Assembly: GCA_019022495.1 (NCBI GenBank)
Contig: JAFEKR010000035.1
Location: 496,001 to 560,000 of the forward strand
From: Epichloe hybrida
Taxonomy: Eukaryota > Ascomycota > Sordariomycetes > Hypocreales > Clavicipitaceae
DNA length: 64,000 nucleotides
Reading direction: 5' to 3'
This document shows positions 24,690-35,660 of this stretch, piece by piece. Below the pieces are notes generated by a model that saw only the letters and a list, made by a program, of their open reading frames with translations, made no database searches and was not told the origin of the DNA. The position numbers and the translations under genes are program-made. Every line of letters starts with the position of its first letter. Within the stretch, counting starts at the first letter, position 1.

Positions 24690-25480
24690 TCCATCTATAT
24701 TAATAATTATTACTTAGGCTTAGAAACATAGGAAGACTATTTTAATTTCCTCTAGAAAAGGTACTTTCTAAGAGTTACCTAGGCCCTAATTAGGTTAAGT
24801 GAACATAAAACCACCTTATTTACTTCTAAAGTTAAATATATTAGATATTCCTTAAAAGATAGAAAGATATAACTAGCTTAAAAACATTATAACTAATTTA
24901 CTATCCTAGCTAAATAATTTAAAGACTAACTACCCTAATCCTAGGATAAAGTACTTATACTCATTTACTTAACTTTATTCCTATAAAAATTTATACTAGG
25001 AAGATCTAACTTAGTAGTTATTATTAAGAAAGCTTTCTTTTATAAAAAACTAAAAATAATAAAGATAGGAAAACCCTCTATCTAGAGAGAAGAGGTGTTA
25101 AGAGAAAAACCTAAGTAAACACTAGAAGCTTAATAAGTAATATAGAAAATATATAAAAGTATCTAAGAGAACACTATATTTAGCGCTAGACTAGGATTAT
25201 AGTTTTATATAGCTATAGATACATTAGATACTAGAATAGGAGAAGTGTTATTTTAGATAGAAGATATAGAACTAGGAACTAGTATTATAGACGTAAACTT
25301 TCTAAAAGTATAAATTATTATATAGATATTACATTAGCTAGGAGATGCTAAGAAACAATACTCTATGCTAGAAAAAGAGATGCTTATAATTATAGTAGGA
25401 CTAAAAGAAATAAGATAATTACTTAACTATTCACCACACCCATTAAAAGTCTATATAGATCATAAGGGTATTATTAATTT
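24690..25480 (+). pseudogene. Decayed reverse transcriptase and RNase H of Gypsy-1
   Basis: The RT catalytic box reads YINNYY where Gypsy RTs have YIDD; both Asp codons became Asn (GAT to AAT), a RIP-type change. RNase H is recognisable about 500 bp later as FYIAIDT..DTRIG followed by VYIDHKGI. Stops interrupt every frame, so neither domain can be active. Confidence 0.75.
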
Positions 25481-26149
25481 AATAGCAAATATATCTAAAG
25501 TCTATAGAAAGGTGGCCTGCTAGGTAGACATACTCTAAGAATTAAATATAGAATATATTCATTGCCTAAACACTATAAAGATTATAAAGATTACAGATAG
25601 AATATCCTAGATACTAGACTATCTAAGATTAGATCTAATCTTAGTAGATAGAAGAATAGGAGTTAATATCACGCTAGCTATAGGAGACTAACTAATCTTA
25701 GTCTTAATAAACATAACTTTAATTCTACTAGAGAGTAGGAGTTTAGATAAAGATATAACAAAGAAGTTATATTAAGAACTTCTTAAATAGTTTAAATTAA
25801 TATAGTATAGAGAAATCCTATTAGCTATGGTTTTTAGACACTAAACTATCCTAAATAAATAACACAAACTTATTTAGTATTAATCCTTAAAGTATTAAAT
25901 TTTTAATTAGACTTTATATTATTTAGAGTCTAATAAGTTATTAGTAAAATGCGTACTATCTGCTAGAGTGCCTAAGAAGTTATAGGAAGCTTATAATATA
26001 GGAGGATATTTTAGGACTATAATTATAATATATAAACTCTAGGGAAAGTATTTTTAGCTAGACTAAAGTAAAGATATAGAATTATACTATTACTTATACC
26101 TAGTATATTAATAAACTAGAACATAAGTTCCTTAGATAAATCCTAAGAC

Positions 26150-26330
26150 TATTATAGTGCTAGAACTATAGGGATTAGTTATAATAGACTATTTAGGTCT
26201 AATAACACTAAAAGCAAAGAATAGAGATATATATGTATTAGTTACTATAGACTATATAATAAGATTTGCGTTAGGATAATCCTATAGAGAGGCTATAGGA
26301 GATTCTATTATATAAGCTTAGGATAAGAGT
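26150..26330 (+). pseudogene. Decayed integrase core of Gypsy-1
   Basis: The + frame gives a segment resembling the DDE integrase opening (IDYLGLI, then YVLVTIDY and RFALG), placed after RNase H as expected for Ty3/Gypsy order. It is interrupted by stops. Confidence 0.7.
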
Positions 26331-27173
26331 TAAAGCCTAATATTTAGATAGCTAAGAAGAATCTATTATAATAATAGCTTATACTTTAAGAACCTAATAT
26401 TTTAAGTGGCCTTAGAGAAACATAGAACTATAGTAATATATAGACTAGTTTTATACCTATCTTTAATAGGATTAGCTAAACAGAATATAAGACTTATTAA
26501 AGGATAACTAATAAAATAGGCTATAGAGAGAAATAGAATTTCTCTAGACGCCTAGAATTAAGTAATCCTAAGTATTATAGTGATTATTAATAATTAGTAT
26601 ATATTAAGTGTTAGAATAAGCTTAGTAATGTTAATAATTAGATTTAAACTATTTATGAAATATGTAGGAGTGGAAGAACTTAAGACTTTAGAATTAGAGA
26701 ATCTAGAAATAAATAACTTAGAATTACTATAAGAAATAAATCTATAAAACCTAGACTTATAAGAGGAGCGGAGAGAGTTAGTTTAGATATATAAAGTAAA
26801 TAATTAGAATAATACTATAAAACCTAGATAAAGTTTTAAGGTAAGAAATCTTATATAGGAGAAGATAGATAAAGAGAATAAGTTAAAAGGAAAGTTCTAT
26901 AAGACCTAGGGGAAACTATTAAGGGTTATCTAGAAGGTATCTTTAGTAATATATAAGATTAAACTATTAGAAGGTAGGATAGTAAGAAAAATCCACCTAG
27001 ATAACCTAAAACTATATATCCTATAATCAGAGAAACTTTAACTATCTAGACTAAACACATAGGACCTAGCTAATTAGGGAACTAAGGATTATATTAATTT
27101 AGAGAAGGATAAAGTATTATAATAGAAGAATTAGGGTATTAGGGTTAACACTAATAGAATATCCCCCCTAGCC

Positions 27174-27299
27174 TATTAAGTAGGGAAATGGCTTACATAA
27201 TAAAAGGTGAATCAGAGTGGTAGTAATTATGGGGAAACCGTAGCTAGAGTAGATACTAATCAACAATCATCATTACCTCAATCACTTGGTACGACTTCA
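27174..27299 (+). repeat. Right LTR of Gypsy-1
   Basis: 126 bp matching 16399-16524. It starts TATTAAG (RIP form of TGTTGAG) and ends ACTTCA, followed directly by GCCC, the flank found before the left LTR. Confidence 0.93.
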
Positions 27300-27303
27300 G
27301 CCC

Positions 27304-27730
27304 TTGGGAACTTTTCAGTTTCAGCGCTCATCGTGTCCCAATTGTTTCAATCAGGCGCTCGCTGGACCGCCATAATAGTGGTCGCGGCCGCTGTGGAGCG
27401 CTCCCCTGCACAAGCCTTGTCAAGCCTTGTCTGTCAGCTCCGCTGCGCCAAGCTCGTCAGGCAAGCGAGGCTGCTTCCTGCTTCCTGCTTCCTGCTTCCT
27501 TGTTCCGTCATGTTCATGTTGTGGACGGATTACTTCTCACAGCGTATCAGGACCGAAGCCACGTGATAGCATCTTGACGACCGCAACCCACCACAACCCA
27601 GGTGCTTGGAGAAGGAGAAGGCGTCAGAAGGCGTCTTTGCGCATATGCGCGACTGCAGCTGGCAGCACCACGAGACCTGCGAGCTGCCTCGTCTTCGAAA
27701 CGCGACTGAAGACGATAGCAGAGAACAAAC
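27304..27730 (+). promoter_or_regulatory. THO1 upstream region
   Basis: 427 bp of native, GC-richer sequence between the right LTR and the THO1 start. It contains four CTTCCTG units near 27472-27500. No specific promoter element was identified. Before the Gypsy insertion this and 16119-16398 would have formed one short divergent promoter of about 0.7 kb. Confidence 0.55.
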
Positions 27731-30588
27731 ATGCCAGCCCTCGCCCTCGGAAACCCAGGCGTTCCGCTCGTGGCCGGCTTCCGCTCACTGCTTAACGAAT
27801 TGCTCAACGAGGCGGCCGAGGTGAAGCCAGCGCCAACAATCGAGCCTACCTTGAAGAAGTCCAACTTTAGCGACATTACCGGCCGCATATCGAGTTGTCT
27901 CTCCGGTAATGGCGCCTCTGACGGAGATGGGAACCATGGCCAAGATACTGGATATCAAGACGCCTCCAAAACGCAGCAATTCGCCATCATCGAAACGGCA
28001 GCTCGAGATCTGTTTGGCCAGTTGATTGTAGGTGTATATGAACATTGCTACCCGAGCTTACCCATCCTTCTGACACTCTGTCTGGCAGGCCACGACCACA
28101 ATCGAATCACCCGATTTTGTCAAGATGTGGAATCTTCTTGACATTCTCTCCATCTTGTCCGATGACGGCCAATGCGATCCAGCTCTGCTGTTCTGGCTCG
28201 TGGAAGAGCTTCTGGATAGCCAGACGATTTCGGGATGCCGGAAAGTCTTTGACTACCTTGAATCTCGCCGCGAGCGCATAACCGCCAAGCACTTCAAGCA
28301 GAAACAGCTCGTCATTCTACGAAGTTGTAACGAACTCTTGCGCCGACTGTCTCGAGCAGAAGACACAGCTTTTTGCGGCCGGGTATTCATCTTTTTGTTT
28401 CAAAGCTTTCCGCTCGGTGACAGAAGCTCGGTTAACCTTCGCGGTGAATATCATGTCGAGAACGTCACGACGTTTGTGGATTCGACAAAACAGGCTGGGC
28501 TGCAGTCAGAGTCCGAAATGAACGTGGATGTGCCGGCCGATACTCCAACGTCTGCAGCGGACTCAAAGGGAGCTGGTAAAGGTGTCAATCTCGACTCCAA
28601 GGAATCTCAGAAACCATACGATCCCGATTCTCTGTACCCATTATTTTGGTCATTGCAAGAAAGCTTCAGCCAGCCACTGAAGCTGTTTGAATCTGCACAT
28701 TTTACCAAGTTCAGAAGCAGTCTGGATGCCACCATGAGAGCGTTCCAGGCGATACACCACGGCGAGGCTTCGTCAAGATCATTAGAAACTTCAAGGCGGG
28801 ACCTGAAAAGGAAACGAGAAGACGGAGAGCCTGAGGATGCCCCCGAAGCGTTCAACCCAAAGTACCTGACCAGTAAAGACTTGTTTGAACTCGAAGTATG
28901 CATCACAGCCAAGTCCTTACTACTCCACCAATATCTATCTCTTACTGACCGGCTCTTGTAGATCAGCGATCTCTCATTCAGGCGACACGTTCTTGTTCAG
29001 GCACTCATAGTAACAAACTTTCTCCTCTCCCTGACTGCAGGAGCCAAAGAGAAAACCGCCAGTTTTAACGCTTCCAACAAATCGGTCATCTACAATGATC
29101 AACTAAGCGAGGACAATGTAAGTAGCACCAGGATGCAACCTCTGACGGCATTGCCTTACGATAACCCACCTTCACAGGCCAAATGGGCACTTGAGATGAA
29201 AATCACCATCTCGGACTACCTTAAGAGGGGTGCCGATGGGCCCTACTTCTACCGGATGGTCGAGACAGTTCTGGCCAGAGACAAGAATTGGGTGTTCTGG
29301 AAAATGGCAAGCTGCCCCCCTATCCAGCGAGACCCCGTTTCCGCAGAGCTCTTCATCGAAGCCCGAGCCGCGGCACAACGCTCAGCGACCAGCAAGCGGC
29401 TGCGGCCAACACCAATGGGTTCCTTGTCACTCGACTTCCTCAAAGACGATGATGACGAATCTCTCCTCAATCAGCTCAAGTCCTCTGAACGCTATGAACT
29501 CCCCAAGCTCGAAAGCTTTCAAAGAAAGATTGCCGACGACGACTTTGAGATTGAGATGCCCACGAACGACCAGACAAGGGCGGCAGCGATAGCGGGCAAG
29601 GCCAGCAAAAGCTGGAGAGCCTTGCGAATCGCCGCACGGTCAAAGCTACCCGCCTTTGACAAAATAGACGACCCCAAGAAAGTGGACATCATATTCCGCG
29701 AGCTGGACGACGCCGATCAGGCAGATGAGGAGGACGAGGAACCGACGGCCGCGGAGGACGACATGCCTTCCAACCGCAACGCCATCATCATCTCTGGCCC
29801 CAGAGCCGTCGGCAAATCTGCCCTGGTCAGCAAGCTATGTGAGTCGCACAAGGGTGTCTTCACCCCCGTTGTACGGCACACTACCCGCGAACCAGCAGCC
29901 GGAGAAGTCAAAGGCAAAACCTTTCATTTTGTCACTGCCCAGGAATTCAATCAACTACGGGACGGAGATCGTTTCATCGAGTACGTAGAGCGCGATGGCG
30001 CAGCCTACGGCACAAGCAGCAAGGTCATCGACGCCGTTACGGAGTCAGGCAAAGTGCCTATAATCGAACTAGATTTAGAGGTATATTTTACATCGACCCC
30101 CTCCCCTTTCCCAATGTTGATGCGGGCGCGAAACTAACCTGCTGTCCACTTTCCAGGCCGCCCAATTCGCCAAAGACATGGGCTTCTCAGCGCGGTATAT
30201 CCTCATCAAGCCCTCCTCCCAAGCCGCCTACCAAGAGCGTCTTTCCTCCTCCGGTCTAGACGAGGATGCCGTGCAAACCATCATGGCACAATTACCGACA
30301 GAACTAGACGAGTCCAAGACATCAGAGCTCTTCGACTACGTCCTGGCCAACGAGGGTGATCTAGAGACTGTGTCTAAATCGCTGAGTGCCCATGTTTTCG
30401 ACAAGGAGAGAGAGCCAGTTTGCACGGACGGAAATCAAGTTGCCGACGGGCACGAACACCAGAGTGAGCAGGCCGATGGCGCGGACTCGACAATGGTAGT
30501 GACGAGTGCGCCGGCGGCGGCGAGGAGCAACGACGGAGATGATGGCATGGAGGATGCCCCTGGGAAGACGGACGTGGAAGCGGAATAA
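27731..30588 (+). CDS. THO complex subunit 1 fused to a C-terminal guanylate-kinase-like domain
   Basis: The N-terminal part is THO1/THOC1 (Hpr1-like), a TREX component coupling transcription to mRNA export in the nucleus. Five exons are inferred: 27731-28027, 28089-28895, 28962-29117, 29178-30080 and 30157-30588; all introns (60-76 bp) keep phase 0, giving 864 residues. THO1 hallmarks include SPDFVKMWNLLDILS, FDYLESRRERI, FRRHVLVQAL and KTSKSWRALR-like AGKASKSWRALRIAARSKL. After an acidic linker (about residues 590-615) a guanylate-kinase fold begins: P-loop GPRAVGKS (about residues 625-632), HTTREP, FHFV, AYGTS and FDYV. Exon 4 spans both parts without interruption, so the fusion is not a gene-model artefact. 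The GMP-site arginine after TTRxP and the lid arginines appear absent, so kinase activity is doubtful. A Ser/Ala-rich acidic tail ends the protein. Confidence 0.9.
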
Positions 30589-31102
30589 TTGTACATTACG
30601 AGAATAGCATGGGCGGGGACGCCAAGTGTGGAAGCGGGATACGTGGCGTACGCATAATGACGTGGCGATTGACCACCACCCATGGCATTATTATTTTTTA
30701 ATCATATGCGATAGACAAGTTTTGAACCAATGAATTCGGCCGTTCTACGGACGTATACCCCTTTCAGTTGCTCTCACGATGAAAAGTGATGTACAAGTAG
30801 TACATGGTATTACTCGGAAGCAAAAGTCAAAATGCCACGTCACAGAATGGAGTTGAGGCATGAATGGCGGAAAACCCGCGTCATTCCGAGATTCAAAACA
30901 AGGCAGAATAGTAATAGTACTACTAGACTAGCACATCTCACAACACACACAAGTATTTTTTCAAGTCCAGAGAGAAATCTTGTCACCGTTCCAATTCACC
31001 CTCACACCTCCCCGTGAACCACGATTTGTGCTCCGCCCTATCAACCGAAAAAAACTCAAATAATAATCAGTGAAAGGAACGGGATCTTCCGGGTGAGCCA
31101 CA
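30589..31102. other. Convergent intergenic region, THO1 to eIF5
   Basis: About 0.5 kb holding the two 3' ends. No gene, repeat or RNA was recognised. Confidence 0.6.
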
Positions 31103-32450
31103 TTACTCATCGTCCTCATCGTCCTCGGACTCATCAGACTCGGCCTCCTGAAGCCAGTCGAGAAAAGGCTTGGCTGCCAGGCGAATCTTTCTGGACGTGT
31201 TTTTGTCAGTGTACTTCTTGCTGGCGTGAGTGCCCCACTTGATGACGACCTCTTCACTGATGAGGTCGTGGTGGTAGTACAGCTGAAGGACCTTGACAAT
31301 CTGAGGCAGCATATCTGGGTTATCATCGGACAGTGATCCAATGAGACGCTCAGTGCCGCCGAGAAGAGCCTTCTCATGACGATCAGAGCTGATAATCTGA
31401 AAGTCTTTGTCAGTAACTTGTTTGAATGATGCAGAATTAAACAGTTGTGGGGGTAAACAAGCGACATACTTGCTTCAACATGCCGGCACGCTTAGGGATC
31501 TGTACACAGATGTTCTTGTCAAAGATGGTCTGCACAAGGACCAAAACACTGCGATGCTTGATCTCAATGCCCAATTCCTTGGCCTTGAGGTAGATGTCAA
31601 TGGAGTCAACCTCGTCAATGCCACCCTTATCCTGAGACTCGCTCTGGATCCAGTCTCCGAACTCGTCGTAGATGGTGTTACCACCCTCGCCGTCGTCGTC
31701 GTCATCGCCGAGGCTAAGCTTCTGCTTAAAGTCACCGGGAAGCTGAGCCTGGCGGGCCTTCACAGCCTCCTCGCTCATATCCACGGCCCATTCGTCGTCC
31801 TTGACATCGAATGCCATGTCCTCGACAGCCTCAGCCTGCAACTTGTTGAACTCGCGGTCACTACCAGCATCGCCGTTCTCGTCCTCGTGGTCGTTTGAGC
31901 CGTTCTCGGAGCCGTCGTCGCCGCCGCTCCCGGTACCGTTCTCGTTGGCAGTACCATTCTGCTTAGCCTTCTTGGCAGCCCTGCGCTCAGCCTTGTCTTT
32001 CTTGTTCTTCTTGCTGGGCTGATTCTTCAGAATGTAACCACTGAGCTTGAGACGAAGGTCAACAGCTGTACGCTGACCACAAGCCTTGCAGTCGAGAAGA
32101 ATGCGGTCATTCTCGATCTTGACGTCGGTTTCGGGGTTCTTGCAGCTCTTGCAGAGGACGAATTTGTTGATGAAACCATCAAGATGATCCTGAAGTTTGG
32201 CAGCCTCGTGTGCACCATTAATAATCCATCGGTCATCCTTGGGATCATGGTTGGTCATGGCACCCAATTCAAAGCCGAAATATTTGATGATGAAAGAGGC
32301 AGGTCGGGCGAGAGAAGCCGCAACGCTGGAGACGTTGACGACAACTGTCTTGATGCCGTTACCTTTTCCTTCGATTTTGGTCTGCAGACGTTCCATCTTG
32401 TAGCGATAGAAGGCGTCGCTAACATCGCGGCGAACGTTGATGAGAGACAT
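31103..32450 (-). CDS. TIF5: Translation initiation factor eIF5
   Basis: GTPase-activating protein for eIF2 in the 43S/48S preinitiation complex, acting in start-codon selection in the cytoplasm. Exons 32450-31470 and 31396-31103 are joined by a 73-bp phase-0 intron (GTATGT..TTCAG), giving 424 residues. The start is the ATG giving MSLINVRR; an upstream in-frame ATG at 32552 would add a non-conserved extension. The N-terminal domain shows FYRYKM with the catalytic arginine (Arg16 here, Arg15 in yeast), EGKGNGIKT, and a zinc ribbon with Cys100, Cys103, Cys121 and Cys124. A Lys- then Asp/Gly/Asn-rich linker follows. The C-terminal W2/HEAT domain includes the aromatic-acidic box ending FLDWLQEAESDESEDDEDDE. 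It is intact. Confidence 0.96.
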
Positions 32451-33716
32451 GGTGGCAGATTGTACAGTACGAGAAGACGGGGGGGCTGTCGTTTTCTGAC
32501 TAGTGATGTCGTAGAAGGCGAACTTGAGGGAAGCTGGGAGGCGGCAAAGCAATCAATAATGCTCTAGGGCGACGAATTCGACATAAACACGACTCGTGGG
32601 AGACCGAAATGATTGACGAAGCTGTGGGGGCCGAGGGGAGGGATATCAGTGCTCAGCAAGATGATGTATGTTTGACATAGGGCAAGCCGGAGGGGATCTT
32701 CGTAGACAGTAAGGTAGGCATGAACTCTAGCGTTGAGTCTTCAGCCGTCAGAACTGATATTGGGGCTACAAGGCTTTCGCGGTATGCGAAATAACTGCAG
32801 CTTGAAGAGGGGACTGGGGTGAATGAGCTGATCGTGCTGATACATAAACAGCAATGTGCGCCAGATAAGTCGCTAAGTGGTGTTTTTTCTGCGATGCAGC
32901 AAGAAGGGTTGTTATTGACAGCAGGGCAGTTGCGGTGTTGGAAATTCAACGAGGCCCTATGCAGTCAAACGAAGCCAACAAGAGTCGTAGACGAACGCGG
33001 GGGGGGGGAGGAAGCAGGACGGACGACGGGTTGATGGGACGCTGCGACTGAATTCGTACAGTCAACAGGTGGAAATGCCTTTTTTGGGGAGTTTCACTGG
33101 TCGTAGCGTAAGTAGGTAATGCAACGAATTATTCGCGATGGATAGTTCTCCGAACAACGTTGAAATTTGTTGGGTGTGCGTGTGGCAAGCGGGAGAGAAA
33201 AGTGAGAGAAGGCGACGCAGAAGGACAGAGAGGGCGACAAGCAGAAAATGTGGACTGGATTTTCTGGCAGAGATTTCGGCGACGGGGTGGGTGGGGGAGG
33301 GGAGGGGAGGGGAGGGAGGGCAGAGGGCTCTGAATGGAAGGCCAATGTGCTCCGTACTCCGCTCAGGACCGCAGACGAAGGACACGGAGCCTGGAGGGGC
33401 TCGTGATTTGACGCGTCAAGTGAATCAACCAGGTTTGATCATCCACAATCTACTTTGCACAACCGAGTGCAACACCGCACACCATCACCATCTCTACGTG
33501 CACAAATGCCTGATGAAAACGACTACACTACCGTGGTGTACCGGGGCTGAGGTTGACATAAAGAGTATGCCACTTCATACACGATACATAACGAGGGGGC
33601 CCAACTCGGTCCTGGTCCTGCCCAACTTCTTTGTCGGCATGTTCCAATGTTGAGCTGGCCATCTAACAGAGGAGCATCTACCTCGCTACATACCTTCGTT
33701 ACATACGTACTTTTTT
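32451..33716. other. Intergenic region, eIF5 promoter side to P450 3' end
   Basis: About 1.3 kb. It contains G-rich tracts (GGGGGGGGA near 33000; GGAGGGGAGG near 33295-33320) and a CTCCGTACTCC motif at 33350-33360. No additional gene was recognised. Confidence 0.55.
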
Positions 33717-35660
33717 TCAGCTTATTCGACATCCCTCTTTGATATCCGTTCCTGGCAGAGCATGAAATCTGATAAGACAGCTCTTACCCAACGGCCGCGT
33801 GGAAATAAGCTGGTCCGACATGGCCATTGACTCAGCTGTCATGGACGCATCCGGTGTGGTGTAATAGCGTGAATAGACATCTCGAAGTAACATCTTCATC
33901 TCTGCAATCGCAAGACTAGCGGGGAAGTTTATTAGATGGCATGCTCTCCATATTCTTCCCCGGCAGCCCAACCAACAAGTGGACGACGCCATGCACGTTG
34001 CAAAATCGGGCGGTTTCGACATCAACTTACTGTTTACCAATGCAGCCTCTTCCTCCGTTGGAAAATGAAAAGAGCAATCGTCGTCTGCCTGCGTCTCCTT
34101 CGGCTTCCATCCATCTATCCGGGTGGAACCTCTCTGGGTCTGGGTACACATCCTTGTTCATGCGGTGCACAGAGTGTGGCTGGCAGCTGACGATTGTGTT
34201 CTCTGGTATAGAGTAGCCGTCAATTACGCGGCCGCCTTGTGGTACTAAACGAGGCAGCGACATCGGTATAGCCGGATAGCATCGCAGTCCTTCGCACAGG
34301 ACGGCATCGAGGAAGGGTAGTTGATCAATGCCGAGCTCGGGGTTGTTTCGCAATTCCTCTGTCAATCGTCGCTGCAGATGCACGGATCGGGGCTGTGATA
34401 GTTCCCACATGAGGAAGCAGAGTGTGTCACCTGTGGTGTCAATTCCTGCAACCATGTGATCAAGACACTCTGCTGCCATATCTATGTGATCCACGACTGC
34501 GGCTTTCTCCTCCAGCCTGCTCATCAGCGTGAAGCTCGCGGCATCGGTTCTCTTGCTCGTTTCCAACACGTAGTTGTCGGCTAGGGGCACCGATCGAGGC
34601 TTGACGAACAACGAGAGAATGCCGGCAAAGATGCGATGCAGTGCCGGGCTGTAGTGTGAGATGAGTCGGTCTACGGAGTACGGGATTGACATATCAGCAG
34701 ATGTTTTCGAAAGGGCGTCATGCTATCTGTATATCCATGATGAAGCAAGACAAACTCACTCTGCAAGCTGTCGTCAGCAGCAACTTGGTGCATCATCTCT
34801 TCATCTGCCTTGTTGCCGATGCAATCCGAGCCGTTGGGGTGAAACAGATGGTGGGTTACGCAGTCGCATGCATATGCATGTAGAGCTATCTTAGGGTCAA
34901 CTACGGACGTACACGCAGTAATCTGCGTGAAACTTCGCATTGCACGTACATATCTGGTGCAGTCTGTCAGCAAACAGGGTGCGCTCTATATTCCAGTCAG
35001 GGTCTGACTCATTCATTCGACTCACAAATACATCTGTAGCTGAGCCGCCTGCGTCGGTGCATCGATGCAAGAATGCCCTGGATCGTTCTTGAATGCCCTC
35101 TAGGGATGCGCCGCGCATGATGTTGGTATTCGCATACCGATCCGCAAGAATGCGCTTCCGTTTCGCATGCTATGCCACGGCCAAATAGGGGATTAACTCA
35201 TCTCGTCGTCTGGAAGTGTTGTGAGCATATATCTCACATCTGCCTTGTTCAATGTGGTGAACATGGTTCTGCCTTTTGTCAGCCAGCCACTCTGCACATC
35301 TCGACGGTCCGTCCTCGGCATACACTAACCTTCTTCCGTAGATCCTGAAGAGGTTATAGAAATCGGACTTGTCATATCCACTTCCTCCCGAGCAGTATAT
35401 CTCCTTCAATGCCGCCCACGAAGTGAAGCACACCTCGTTGGGGGGCGATTCGAACCACAGGCCCGTACTGCTCATGCAAAGTGTGGATATAAATGGTTCT
35501 GGCAGCATTGATTTCCTTCCATTTCCAAGAGCAGTGACGTGAAGAGGCTGGCAGTCGGACCGGGAAGCTTACGTAGCGGCGAAGCAAGGCTTCTCGTCAT
35601 GTGTACTGCTACGAGGAGGAGCGCCACGATGGCAAGATATGGCGGCGAGAAAAGTGACAT
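33717..35660 (-). pseudogene. Cytochrome P450 gene with two apparent +1 frameshifts in exon 1
   Basis: Haem monooxygenase, probably ER-anchored (hydrophobic N-terminus YLAIVALLLVAVHM followed by LPGP). Six exons are inferred: 35660-35330, 35268-35238, 35169-35026, 34922-34760, 34670-34031 and 33915-33717. Introns of 61-115 bp all fit phase. Motifs: I-helix AGIDTTGDT, ExxR as EGLR, FHPDRW, and the haem loop FSNGGRGCIG whose final exon junction restores GKHLAIAEMK. Exon 1 changes frame twice: near 35545 (between LFTSLLL and KWKEINAA) and at the six-G run 35440-35445 (between VVRIAP and NEVCFTS). Removing two bases makes the frame arithmetic of the whole gene fit a 501-residue enzyme. Either a young pseudogene or sequence errors; substrate unknown. 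It is the only accessory-type gene here. Confidence 0.85.

Larger units (their letters stand above)
16395..27303 (+). mobile_element. Ty3/Gypsy LTR retrotransposon, RIP-degraded, complete with both LTRs (Gypsy-1)
   Basis: The element has 126-bp LTRs (16399-16524 and 27174-27299) beginning TGTTGAG and ending CA, one copy of each end RIP-mutated. It is flanked by GCCC on both sides (4 bp; CAGCCC matches if the LTR is read as ending in TT). The coding strand is +, shown by decayed landmarks in Gypsy order: gag zinc knuckle (19209-19250), RT active site (about 24694-24720), RNase H (about 25199-25480) and integrase (about 26150-26290). Reading frames are full of TAA/TAG where CAA/CAG would be expected. 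It is about 10.9 kb long, or about 8.8 kb without the nested hAT-like insertion. It is non-functional. Confidence 0.92.

Noticed and set aside
32450..32552. Upstream in-frame ATG extension of eIF5
   Set aside because: The 34 extra residues do not fit the eIF5 family, which starts at the MSLINV-type N-terminus; this is more likely leader sequence.
35435..35450. An intron explaining the P450 exon 1 frame changes
   Set aside because: No GT-AG pair fits at either site, and family-conserved residues continue directly on both sides with just one base in excess each time.
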